From assembly GCA_902796985.1 (NCBI GenBank), contig CADBRC010000400.1:1-11301 (forward strand): DNA of 11,301 nt, in the 5' to 3' direction. Source of the DNA: an uncultured Spirochaetaceae bacterium (lineage in GTDB: Bacteria; Spirochaetota; Spirochaetia; Treponematales; Treponemataceae). The position numbers and the translations under genes are program-made. Positions 1-6,476 of the stretch are shown piece by piece (the stretch's first letter is position 1; the number at the start of each line of letters is the position of its first letter). A model generated the notes under the pieces. That model did no database searches, had not been told where the DNA came from, and saw only the letters and a list, made by a program, of their open reading frames with translations.

Positions 1-105
1 TTCCTCCTCTTCCGCCACCGGGGCGGCGGCCTCTTTCTTCTTGCAGGAGGAAATGCTGAATGCCGCGATAATGCAGATGGCCACGGCAGGCACTGTCTTT
101 CTCAT
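1..105 (-). CDS. Lipoprotein start, probable periplasmic adaptor of an efflux pump (partial)
   Basis: Only the first 35 codons are in the window; the gene runs off the left edge. Translation from the ATG at 105-103 begins MRKTVPAVAICIIAAFSISS and then Cys, followed by KKKEAAAPVAEEEE. This is a type II signal peptide with lipobox I-S-S-C (Cys21) and then a Lys- and Glu/Ala-rich tether. The ATG lies 1 bp after the TolC-family stop codon, and a GGAGG Shine-Dalgarno (115-119, minus strand) sits inside the end of that gene, so translation is probably coupled. Its place directly after a TetR-type regulator and an outer-membrane channel suggests a HlyD/AcrA-type membrane fusion protein, which in many bacteria is a lipoprotein. 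That function is inferred from context only; the visible residues show just a lipoprotein. Confidence 0.7.
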   Translation of the reverse strand, partial: MRKTVPAVAICIIAAFSISSCKKKEAAAPVAEEEE

Positions 106-106
106 G

Positions 107-1597
107 TTATTTAGCCTCCAAAAAATCCACGTTCAAAAGCTGCTCCAGGTCGAGCAGGGCGGATATGTAGTTGAACTTTTGGCTCAGGAGCCCGAGCTTG
201 GTCTGATTCAGCTGACTCTCCGCATCCTTCAGGTCCAGAAGCTCGGTCACTCCGGCCTGATACGCCTGCTCCATTGCCCGGTAGGACCGCTGGGCCAGGT
301 CTATGTTCCGGCTCATCGCCTCTATCTGCTCACGGGATGACCGCATCGTGTCCACCGCCTTGCGTACCTGCATCTTCTGGTTTTCCCTCAAAGTCTCAAG
401 GGAGATGTCAAGCTTGCGGATGTTGTCTTTGAGTTCCGCCGCCTGAAGCCGTGTCTGCGAGAAGGGCAGCAGGTTCGTGATGTTCCATGCTAGCGTCGCA
501 CTGAGCGCGCCGGAGTCCTTCCAATTGTCCGCCTCGAACCAGTTGGTGTCGAAGGCATTGGTCAGCATGGGCTGGAAGCCCCAGCTCAGGGCGAGCGCGG
601 GTGCGAGCGACAGGTTCAGGGCCTTCTGATTGTGCACCAGGCCGTCCCTCGTGCTCATGAGCGACTTGATGTCCGGCGCGTTCCCTCCGTAGTCGGCGAC
701 AAGCTTGTCCGCGTCCAGGTCCACGTAGACAGGCTCCACGGACCCCGAGAGAGTTATCTTGGTGCCGACGGGCAGACCGAGAAGGAAGGCGAAGGTGTCC
801 AGCTGCTGGTTGAGAGTCCGCCTGGCCTCCGCCACCGAAGGCTTCATGTTCTCGTATGAAACGTAGGCCTGCAGGTAGCTCAGTTCCGGAACCTTGCCGT
901 CGTCCCAGTTGCTCCTTGCCTGCGCGCTCCTACGGCGGGCAGTCTCGAGCGACTGCTCTTGGAGCTTGATGTTCTCCTGCTGCAGGAGGAGGCCGTAAAA
1001 GAGCTTCTTGACGCTTGTCACGGTTTCCCTCTTGCTCTGCTCCCAGCTTATCTCGCCGCCCTCGTAGGCTGACTTGCTCGCCTTTATCTGCTCGATGTAG
1101 GCGAGGCTCAGGTTCAGGCTGACCCCCAGGTTGCCGACCGCCGCCCAATGCATGGACTCGGTCTCGTCCGGATAACTGACATGAGGGACTTCGCTGTATG
1201 TCGCAGGGCCTTCCTGCCCCATCATCGTATACGGCAGATTCTGCATGGCGGCCCCCATCTTCCCCATCGCGTTAGACAAATCTATCATCTGGTTGGCCAT
1301 GTCGATCGAGCTGTTCGCCGCGTCCATGTTGATTGAATTCTGCCGGCTCATCGTCCCGCTCGCCTGAACGGTCGGAACAAAGACGTTCCAGGAGTACTTG
1401 GCCGCCCGCCTCTTTATCTCAAGGTCTATGTCCGCGCTTTTCAATGTCCTGCTGTTCTTGACGGCATAATCAACCGCCTCGTCCACGGTGAACACCCTGG
1501 CAGGCTGGGCAAAGGCCGAAACCTGAGCAAGGAGAACGAGAATCAGCACGCAAAGCCCCCTGCCCCGCCTCATACCGAAAACTCCTGACATACTCAT
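107..1597 (-). CDS. TolC-family outer-membrane efflux channel
   Basis: This 496-residue protein is the probable outer-membrane exit duct of a tripartite efflux or secretion pump. Residues 1-30 form a signal peptide (Arg10-Arg11, hydrophobic 15-28, probable cleavage after AFA30). The mature start FTVDEAVDYAVKNSRTLKSA is typical of the OEP/TolC family. Two alpha-helical repeats follow, one ending in the LFYGLLLQQENIKLQEQSLE and ARSNWDDGKVPELSYLQAYV stretches and the other near the C-terminus (YQAGVTELLDLKDAESQLNQ). The length is normal for the family. The start at 1597 is supported by AAAGGAGG six bases upstream and by the ATGA overlap with the regulator gene; internal Met3 and Met9 are less likely. 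A Met-rich insertion at residues 91-150 falls where the first extracellular loop is expected. The family call is firm; substrate and partner pump are unknown. Confidence 0.93.
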   Translation of the reverse strand: MSMSGVFGMRRGRGLCVLILVLLAQVSAFAQPARVFTVDEAVDYAVKNSRTLKSADIDLEIKRRAAKYSWNVFVPTVQASGTMSRQNSINMDAANSSIDMANQMIDLSNAMGKMGAAMQNLPYTMMGQEGPATYSEVPHVSYPDETESMHWAAVGNLGVSLNLSLAYIEQIKASKSAYEGGEISWEQSKRETVTSVKKLFYGLLLQQENIKLQEQSLETARRRSAQARSNWDDGKVPELSYLQAYVSYENMKPSVAEARRTLNQQLDTFAFLLGLPVGTKITLSGSVEPVYVDLDADKLVADYGGNAPDIKSLMSTRDGLVHNQKALNLSLAPALALSWGFQPMLTNAFDTNWFEADNWKDSGALSATLAWNITNLLPFSQTRLQAAELKDNIRKLDISLETLRENQKMQVRKAVDTMRSSREQIEAMSRNIDLAQRSYRAMEQAYQAGVTELLDLKDAESQLNQTKLGLLSQKFNYISALLDLEQLLNVDFLEAK

Positions 1598-2832
1598 AAT
1601 GCGCCTCCTTTCGCAGTCCCGGAAATTCCCGAGGACAAAAAGCCGTACATCACCCTGACGGCCAAAAGCATCTCCTCGTCATCCCAGCCCTGCCCCTGGC
1701 AGTGCAGGTAGAGCATGGCAGGCAAGGAAAAGAACCATGACAAAAGCAGATTGCCGTCGAATTTCCTTATCCCAAGGTCTGGCAGGGCCGGCACGAGAGG
1801 CGGCATGCTCTCCAGGGCCTCCAGTTCCGGACCACATGCTCCCTTGGCGAGCAGGGGATGCATGCCGGAAAGGACAATTCCTTTGAATATGCTGAGGATT
1901 CCGGGGCGGGCTATGAAATACAGCATACAGGTCCTCATTATCGCATAGATTCTACCGCCGTACCCTTCCAGCCCCCTGACGCTCTCCAGGATCGTGGCAT
2001 ACAGCGACGACAACTCCTCGCTGACAAGGCTCGCCAGCATGTCGTCCTTGCTCCTGAACGATGAGTAGAGGCTGCTCTTGGCAAGACCCAGTTCCCCGGC
2101 AATGGCCTCCACAGTCACTCCCTGTAGTCCTTTCTTCCCTATGACCGACACAAGGGCCGTGAAGGCCCGGTTGACGGGACGGGCAGCGGACATGCCCCGG
2201 CCGCAGGCAGTCTCAATTCCCCCGAAGTCAGTAAGGCATTCCAGCCCCTCCAGCCCATCCTGTATGAAAGAGTTGAGCTTTTCGATGAATGGGGAGGCAT
2301 CCCCGCATTCATCCCCCTTGGAGGAAGAGAACCACAAGAGCAGAAAATAGAGGAATGTCGAGCTGGTGAAGACTGTCAGCAGGTATCGGTCCTTGTCCTT
2401 GACCGAGCCGTCAGGGGCGAATACGTCGTCAAAGAGCCTTACACCCCGTTCCCTGAGCCGCATCAGGACGGAATCTATCTTTATGCCGGGCAGGGTGGAA
2501 AAGAGGTAGAAGGTCTCCTCCCTGTTCCGCGCAAGCTGGCCGATTATCAGCGAGAGCGCGTCGCCCAGCCGCCCCTCCCTCAATATAGGATCCATATCCT
2601 GAAGGACCGTCGTCAGGTGGGAGAACACCCTCTCGTCCATTTCTTCCAGGAGGGCATCCTTTGTCTTGAAGTGCTTGAAGATGGCGGGCTTACTTATGCC
2701 CACCCGGTCGGCAATCCGGGACAGTGAAACTTTTTTGAACACAAAGTCCCCGTAGAATGAGAAAGCCGCCTCGACAATTCGTTCCCGCGTGCCGGGCCTT
2801 GAGGAATTCCTGACTGAGCTTTCCTGCTCCAT
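1594..2832 (-). CDS. Tandem TetR/AcrR-family transcriptional regulator with two HTH units
   Basis: At 412 residues this is about twice the usual TetR length of 190-220. It contains two complete TetR-like units. The first starts near residue 12 (TRERIVEAAFSFYG) with its HTH at about 36-55 (SLSRIADRVGISKPAIFKHF) followed by KTKDALLEEM. The second starts near residue 218 (RPVNRAFTALVSVIGKKG) with its HTH at about 239-259 (TVEAIAGELGLAKSSLYSSF) followed by RSKDDMLASL. Each HTH is followed by a helical region of about 150 residues that would be the ligand/dimerisation part. M. tuberculosis Mce3R is a known regulator with this tandem design. The gene is first in the efflux operon, overlaps the TolC-family gene by 4 bp, and sits behind a promoter carrying an inverted repeat, so it is probably an autoregulated repressor of the pump. 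An AAGGA Shine-Dalgarno at 2840-2844 supports the start. The ligand is unknown. Confidence 0.9.
   Translation of the reverse strand: MEQESSVRNSSRPGTRERIVEAAFSFYGDFVFKKVSLSRIADRVGISKPAIFKHFKTKDALLEEMDERVFSHLTTVLQDMDPILREGRLGDALSLIIGQLARNREETFYLFSTLPGIKIDSVLMRLRERGVRLFDDVFAPDGSVKDKDRYLLTVFTSSTFLYFLLLWFSSSKGDECGDASPFIEKLNSFIQDGLEGLECLTDFGGIETACGRGMSAARPVNRAFTALVSVIGKKGLQGVTVEAIAGELGLAKSSLYSSFRSKDDMLASLVSEELSSLYATILESVRGLEGYGGRIYAIMRTCMLYFIARPGILSIFKGIVLSGMHPLLAKGACGPELEALESMPPLVPALPDLGIRKFDGNLLLSWFFSLPAMLYLHCQGQGWDDEEMLLAVRVMYGFLSSGISGTAKGGAL
1604..1611 (-). promoter_or_regulatory. Strong Shine-Dalgarno of the TolC-family gene
   Basis: On the minus strand the sequence reads AAAGGAGG, six bases before the ATG at 1597-1595. 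It lies within the last codons of the upstream regulator gene and fixes the start at 1597 rather than the internal Met codons 3 or 9. Together with the ATGA stop/start overlap it suggests coupled but efficient translation of the channel. Confidence 0.8.
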
Positions 2833-2870
2833 ACCGCCGTCCTTGGCAAAATTTCTGTCCCCACTCCCAG

Positions 2871-2896
2871 TTAGTTACCGTCTGTTCGGTAACTAA
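2871..2896. promoter_or_regulatory. Perfect inverted repeat, probable operator of the tandem TetR regulator
   Basis: The arms TTAGTTACCG (2871-2880) and CGGTAACTAA (2887-2896) are exact reverse complements of 10 bp, separated by the 6-bp spacer TCTGTT. The repeat begins four bases downstream of the regulator's predicted -10 box and covers the expected transcription start near 2894. A repressor bound here would block transcription of its own efflux operon. Symmetry and position are seen directly; which protein binds is inferred from adjacency. As RNA it could also form a short hairpin in the 5' leader. Confidence 0.8.
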
Positions 2897-2900
2897 GGAT

Positions 2901-2929
2901 ACTATAGCGGGCATCAAATACAATGTCAA
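2901..2929 (-). promoter_or_regulatory. Sigma-70 promoter of the tetR-efflux operon
   Basis: On the minus strand a perfect -35 box TTGACA (2929-2924) is followed by a 17-bp spacer and a -10 box TATAGT (2906-2901), which matches the consensus at five of six positions. The predicted start near 2894 gives a leader of about 60 nt before the ATG at 2832. The near-consensus strength fits a promoter normally held down by a repressor at the adjacent inverted repeat. Confidence 0.82.
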
Positions 2930-2987
2930 GCAGGAAACAGCTAAAGGCGGGTTTTTAGAGAGTGCCCTTCCCTAATCCCCCCATTCC

Positions 2988-2996
2988 TGCTATAAT
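2988..2996 (+). promoter_or_regulatory. Extended -10 promoter of the smc operon
   Basis: The sequence TGCTATAAT has a perfect TATAAT -10 box (2991-2996) with the TG of an extended -10 element. The region 17 bp upstream (TTCCCT, 2968-2973) is a poor -35 match, so the extended -10 would have to compensate. The predicted start near 3003 gives a leader of about 23 nt to the GTG at 3026. This promoter is divergent from the efflux promoter and about 95 bp from the inverted repeat, so repression there would not obviously block it. Confidence 0.65.
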
Positions 2997-3025
2997 GGGC
3001 GGAGTTTTAGATAGGTGGGACTTTC

Positions 3026-6000
3026 GTGTTTTTAAAAAGCCTTGAAATATATGGATTTAAGTCTTTCGCTGACAGGACACTCATAAAATTCGCGGACGGC
3101 ATAACCGCATTGCTGGGGCCAAACGGTTGCGGCAAAAGCAACGTTGTGGATGCGATAAAGTGGGTCCTTGCGGAGAATAAGTCCAAGAATCTCCGTGCCT
3201 CCACGATGGAAGACGTCATATTCAACGGCACGGACTCCCGCCCCGCCCTCTCCATGGCAGAAGTGACGCTGACCATTGCGAACGACAAAGGTCTGCTTCC
3301 CCTGAACGACAGCGAGATAGCCCTCAAGCGCCGCCTCTACCGGTCCGGCGAAAACGAATACTACATCAACGGCAAGCAGGTTGGAGCAACCGTTGTCCGG
3401 AAGCTCTTCATGGACACGGGAATAGGAAAGTCAGCCTATTCAGTCATGGAACAGGGCAAAATTGATCAGATCCTCTCCTCCAAGCCGGAAGACCGCCGTT
3501 ACCTCTTTGAGGAGGCCGCCGGTATCAGCCGCAGCAAGGCCGAAGTCGCCGACGCGGAGCGGGAGCTGGAGAAAACCCGCGCCAACCTCGCCCAGATAGA
3601 TATTGGACTTGCCGAGACCAAGCGGAGTTACGAGACCCTCAGGACCCAGGCGGAAAAGACCAAGAAATACCGCGCCCTGCATGAAGAGAAGTTCCAGGAG
3701 GAACTTGACATACAGCTTTTGCGTCTGAAAGACTTCACGGTGAACAAAAGCCGGAACGAACAGGAATTAAAGGACGTAACAGAGAAGCGGGATAAGGCCG
3801 CCCGCGAAATAGAGGAAATCATCTCGACCCTCACTGAGAACACGGACAAGATAAAAGAGCTCCAGGAGCAGGTAAACGAAAAGCAGCAGGAAGTCATCAA
3901 GCTAAGTACCGAACAGAACGGTAAAAAGGAACTTGCGAAACAGCTCAAGGAGCACCAGCGGGAGGTCACCGACAAGATAGGCCAGATTGAAAGCCGCATA
4001 AAGCGGATTCAGGAGCGGATTGACGAGTACAACGAGGACATAGACAGCCTGGACGCGGACCTGCACGACAAGAAGAAGAAGCTTGAGGAGCAGGCAGCCA
4101 ACATTGCGGGCTTCGAAGAGAACATCAGGCAATCCTCCAGTCAGATTGAAGAGAACAAACGCATACTTGGAGACAACGCAGAGAAAGTCAAAAGTCTCGC
4201 CGAGGAGCGGGCTTCCCTGCAGAAGCAGCTGCAGGACATTACCGAGGACATAGTCACCGAGCTTGACAGCAAACTCAAGGATGCAGGCTATTCCTCTCAG
4301 GCGAACAAAAAAGCCAAGGAAGAGCTGGATACGGCTATTGAGAAGATAAAAATCTTCGCGAACGGCCGCCTGAATATTTTCAAGGACATGGCCGCCATTC
4401 CTGCCCCCAAGGCGGAAGACGCGACTAGGAACGCAAACGACGCGGCAGAGGCATTTGAGGAAATCGGAAAAATGCTTTCCTCCCTGTCCGAGCTTTTGGG
4501 TGAATACACCCGGACGACACCTCAGTTCATTGACGACTTCCTCTCGCCGGAAGGAATCATTACCAAGAAGCGCAAGATAGACTCTTCCATTGAAGAGAAC
4601 CTCAGCATGTCAGACGGCATACAGGAGGCAAACGAAGAGCTTCTGAAAACCAACGAAGTCCTGACCCAGAAGATAAACGAATACCGGGAAACATTGGGCA
4701 AGCTCCGCGTCACCCAGGCTCGGATGAAGGAGCAGATAGGGGCGACCGAGCAGCAAATTTCTCAGGCGAAACGCAGCCTTGCCTCCGAAGAGGCATCCCT
4801 TCGCGAGCAGCAGGACGAGCTTTTTGAGGAGAACAAGCGGCGCGAGGAGATGGAAGAGCAGATCAGCGACGCAGAGGAAGAGATTGCCGAGCTGGAGGAG
4901 AAAGGAATTGCCGTCACGCGGATTCTGAACGAGCTGGACAAACAGATTAGCGAATGCAGCAAGAACGTCTCCGGCAAGGAGTCCGCACGGGAGAAAAAGC
5001 AGCAGGAACGGAACAAGTGGCAGGCCCGGCTGGAAAAGCTGTCCGTCACGGTCGCCCAGAGCGATACCGAAATCCGCAATGTCAAGCAGAACTTCCAGGA
5101 CAACTATTCCCGCGACCTCATGGAATTCGAGGAGCGGATGTACAAGATTACCGCCTCCTCGGATGAGTTGAAAGGCAGGCTTGCCGCCACCCGCAGGAAG
5201 ATTGAGGAACTGGGGCAGGTCAACATGATGGCCGTGGAGCAGTTTGATGAGGAAAAGGAGCGGTTCGAGCGGCAGCAGGCAAGCTACGATGACACCAAGA
5301 AGTCCCTTGAGAACCTGGTCCGCGTCTCCGAAGAAATCCGCACCAAATCATCGGAGCTGTTCCTTGAGACCTACAACAAGATACGGCGCAACTTCCACAA
5401 CATGTTCCGCCGCCTGTTCAACGGGGGCAAAGCCGAGCTCCGCCTTGTGGACCCCGCCAACGTGCTGACATCAGGAATCGACATACTCGCTCAGCCGCCG
5501 GGAAAGAAGCTCCAGAGCATCGCCCTCCTCTCGGGAGGCGAGAAGACGATGACCGCCGTTGCCCTCCTCTTCGCGACCTACCAGGTGCGTCCCAGCCCCT
5601 TCTGTTTCCTCGATGAGATTGACGCGGCACTCGATGACAAGAATGTCTCGAGCTTTGTGCAGGCCCTCCGCTCATTCGCCAGCGTGAGCCAGTACGTCGT
5701 CATCACCCATAACCGGAAGACTGCCGTTGCAGCCTCCAGCCTGCTGGGAGTCACGATGGAAGAGAGCGGCATCACCAAGGTCGTGCAGGTCAAATGGAAC
5801 GATGACCCCGAGGACCGCCGCCTGGACATCGCCAGCGACGATGACTTCATCGAAGAAGATGTGCCGCCGGAGGAAGGCATCATCATCCCGCCCCGCCCGC
5901 CCCGCCGCGAACACAATCCCGATGGCAGCCTAAAGCTCCCGTCGAACGAGTCGCAGGACGGCATCGCAGATGGCAGCCTGGAGTTGCCGTCTAACGACTT

Positions 6001-6124
6001 GCCGGATGAGTCTCAGGGCGACATCACGGACGGAACAGAGGAAGCGGACAGTTCCGGTGAACCTGTAGACAGCCTAAACGTCGGGCCTGAAAGTGCCGAA
6101 AATACGAATGATGGAACTATTTGA
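3026..6124 (+). CDS. smc: SMC-type chromosome segregation ATPase with atypical hinge region
   Basis: This is an ABC-type ATPase that would compact and segregate the chromosome in the cytoplasm. The N-terminal head starts MFLKSLEIYGFKSFADRT, with Walker A GPNGCGKS at 31-38 and the SMC-typical stretches DVIFNGTDSRPALSMAEVTL and SSKPEDRRYLFEEAAGISRS. Long Glu/Lys/Gln-rich coiled coils occupy about 165-400 and 515-760. The C-terminal head has the signature LSGGEK (835-840) and Walker B CFLDE (860-864) followed by IDAALDD. At 1032 residues it is shorter than the usual near 1180. The middle (about 400-515) shows none of the Gly-rich features of the canonical SMC hinge. After the normal end near residue 925 comes an acidic, Pro-rich tail of about 105 residues with a repeat. 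The start is GTG with AGGTGG seven bases upstream. No scpA or scpB is adjacent. Confidence 0.93.
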   Translation: MFLKSLEIYGFKSFADRTLIKFADGITALLGPNGCGKSNVVDAIKWVLAENKSKNLRASTMEDVIFNGTDSRPALSMAEVTLTIANDKGLLPLNDSEIALKRRLYRSGENEYYINGKQVGATVVRKLFMDTGIGKSAYSVMEQGKIDQILSSKPEDRRYLFEEAAGISRSKAEVADAERELEKTRANLAQIDIGLAETKRSYETLRTQAEKTKKYRALHEEKFQEELDIQLLRLKDFTVNKSRNEQELKDVTEKRDKAAREIEEIISTLTENTDKIKELQEQVNEKQQEVIKLSTEQNGKKELAKQLKEHQREVTDKIGQIESRIKRIQERIDEYNEDIDSLDADLHDKKKKLEEQAANIAGFEENIRQSSSQIEENKRILGDNAEKVKSLAEERASLQKQLQDITEDIVTELDSKLKDAGYSSQANKKAKEELDTAIEKIKIFANGRLNIFKDMAAIPAPKAEDATRNANDAAEAFEEIGKMLSSLSELLGEYTRTTPQFIDDFLSPEGIITKKRKIDSSIEENLSMSDGIQEANEELLKTNEVLTQKINEYRETLGKLRVTQARMKEQIGATEQQISQAKRSLASEEASLREQQDELFEENKRREEMEEQISDAEEEIAELEEKGIAVTRILNELDKQISECSKNVSGKESAREKKQQERNKWQARLEKLSVTVAQSDTEIRNVKQNFQDNYSRDLMEFEERMYKITASSDELKGRLAATRRKIEELGQVNMMAVEQFDEEKERFERQQASYDDTKKSLENLVRVSEEIRTKSSELFLETYNKIRRNFHNMFRRLFNGGKAELRLVDPANVLTSGIDILAQPPGKKLQSIALLSGGEKTMTAVALLFATYQVRPSPFCFLDEIDAALDDKNVSSFVQALRSFASVSQYVVITHNRKTAVAASSLLGVTMEESGITKVVQVKWNDDPEDRRLDIASDDDFIEEDVPPEEGIIIPPRPPRREHNPDGSLKLPSNESQDGIADGSLELPSNDLPDESQGDITDGTEEADSSGEPVDSLNVGPESAENTNDGTI
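5921..6016 (+). repeat. Two-copy 48-bp tandem repeat in the smc tail
   Basis: Two in-frame copies of a 48-bp (16-codon) unit start at 5921 and 5969. The peptides are DGSLKLPSNESQDGIA and DGSLELPSNDLPDESQ, best conserved over DGSLxLPSN. A further partial echo follows: NESQDGIADG is recalled by DESQGDITDG. The copies differ at several silent positions, so the duplication is not very recent. It lies in the acidic tail beyond the ATPase head. Confidence 0.75.
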
Positions 6125-6476
6125 CGAAGCGAAAGAGAGAATACGCACTTTTATAGAAGAAAACAGCAAGCTTACGGCGACTGTCATAGCCCTCTTCGTG
6201 CTTCTCGTCGTGCTTGGGCTTTTTGCCCTCATGTTCGGGGGCAAGATACGGGCAAAGAAAAAACTCCCTGCCGAGAACTTCACCAAGCGGGAGGAGTTTT
6301 TTCCCCCGCAGCAGGCGGCCCTGACCGATGACTACTACTTTTCCCGCGTAACCGGGGAGAAATGGAGTAACGAGGAACGGGACAGGTGGTTTACCCTACC
6401 GGATGAGCAAAACCTGAAGAAGCTCGGTGAGGCAAACGACAACATATCAGATACAATTTTGGAGGCAGCTCCGTGA
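6108..6476 (+). CDS. Small single-pass inner-membrane protein, unknown function
   Basis: I do not recognise this protein of about 122 residues. A short amphipathic N-terminal part (MMELFDEAKERIRTFIEENS) leads into one strong membrane helix at about 22-43 (ATVIALFVLLVVLGLFALMF), then a basic stop-transfer patch (KIRAKKK) and a polar, acidic C-terminal part of about 70 residues. By the positive-inside rule the basic patch suggests a cytoplasmic C-terminal part, but the N-terminus is also charged, so topology is open. The start overlaps the end of smc: tandem ATGs at 6108 and 6111 give 14-17 bp of overlap, and a GTG at 6093 would give 32 bp. None has a clear Shine-Dalgarno, so reinitiation after smc is likely. 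The 3' end overlaps the next gene by 4 bp. Confidence 0.78.
   Translation: MMELFDEAKERIRTFIEENSKLTATVIALFVLLVVLGLFALMFGGKIRAKKKLPAENFTKREEFFPPQQAALTDDYYFSRVTGEKWSNEERDRWFTLPDEQNLKKLGEANDNISDTILEAAP
6461..6465 (+). promoter_or_regulatory. Shine-Dalgarno deciding the GTG start at 6473
   Basis: GGAGG lies seven bases before a GTG at 6473-6475 whose last two bases are also part of the TGA ending the upstream membrane-protein gene (GTGA overlap). The signal peptide that follows directly (MKKILFFASALVLTTSLFA) agrees with this start. Confidence 0.75.

Noticed and set aside
41..340. Plus-strand open frame of 99 codons at the left end
   Set aside because: It is antisense to the end of the TolC-family gene and the start of the lipoprotein gene, both of which have good ribosome sites.
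2941..2958. Possible short hairpin (CTAAA ... TTTAG) with a T-run between the divergent promoters
   Set aside because: Only five pairs with an eight-base loop, and no gene ends nearby that would need a terminator.
6093..6095. GTG start for the small membrane protein, giving 127 residues
   Set aside because: It is possible, but no Shine-Dalgarno precedes it and it increases the overlap with smc to 32 bp. The tandem ATGs at 6108/6111 fit reinitiation better, though this is not settled.
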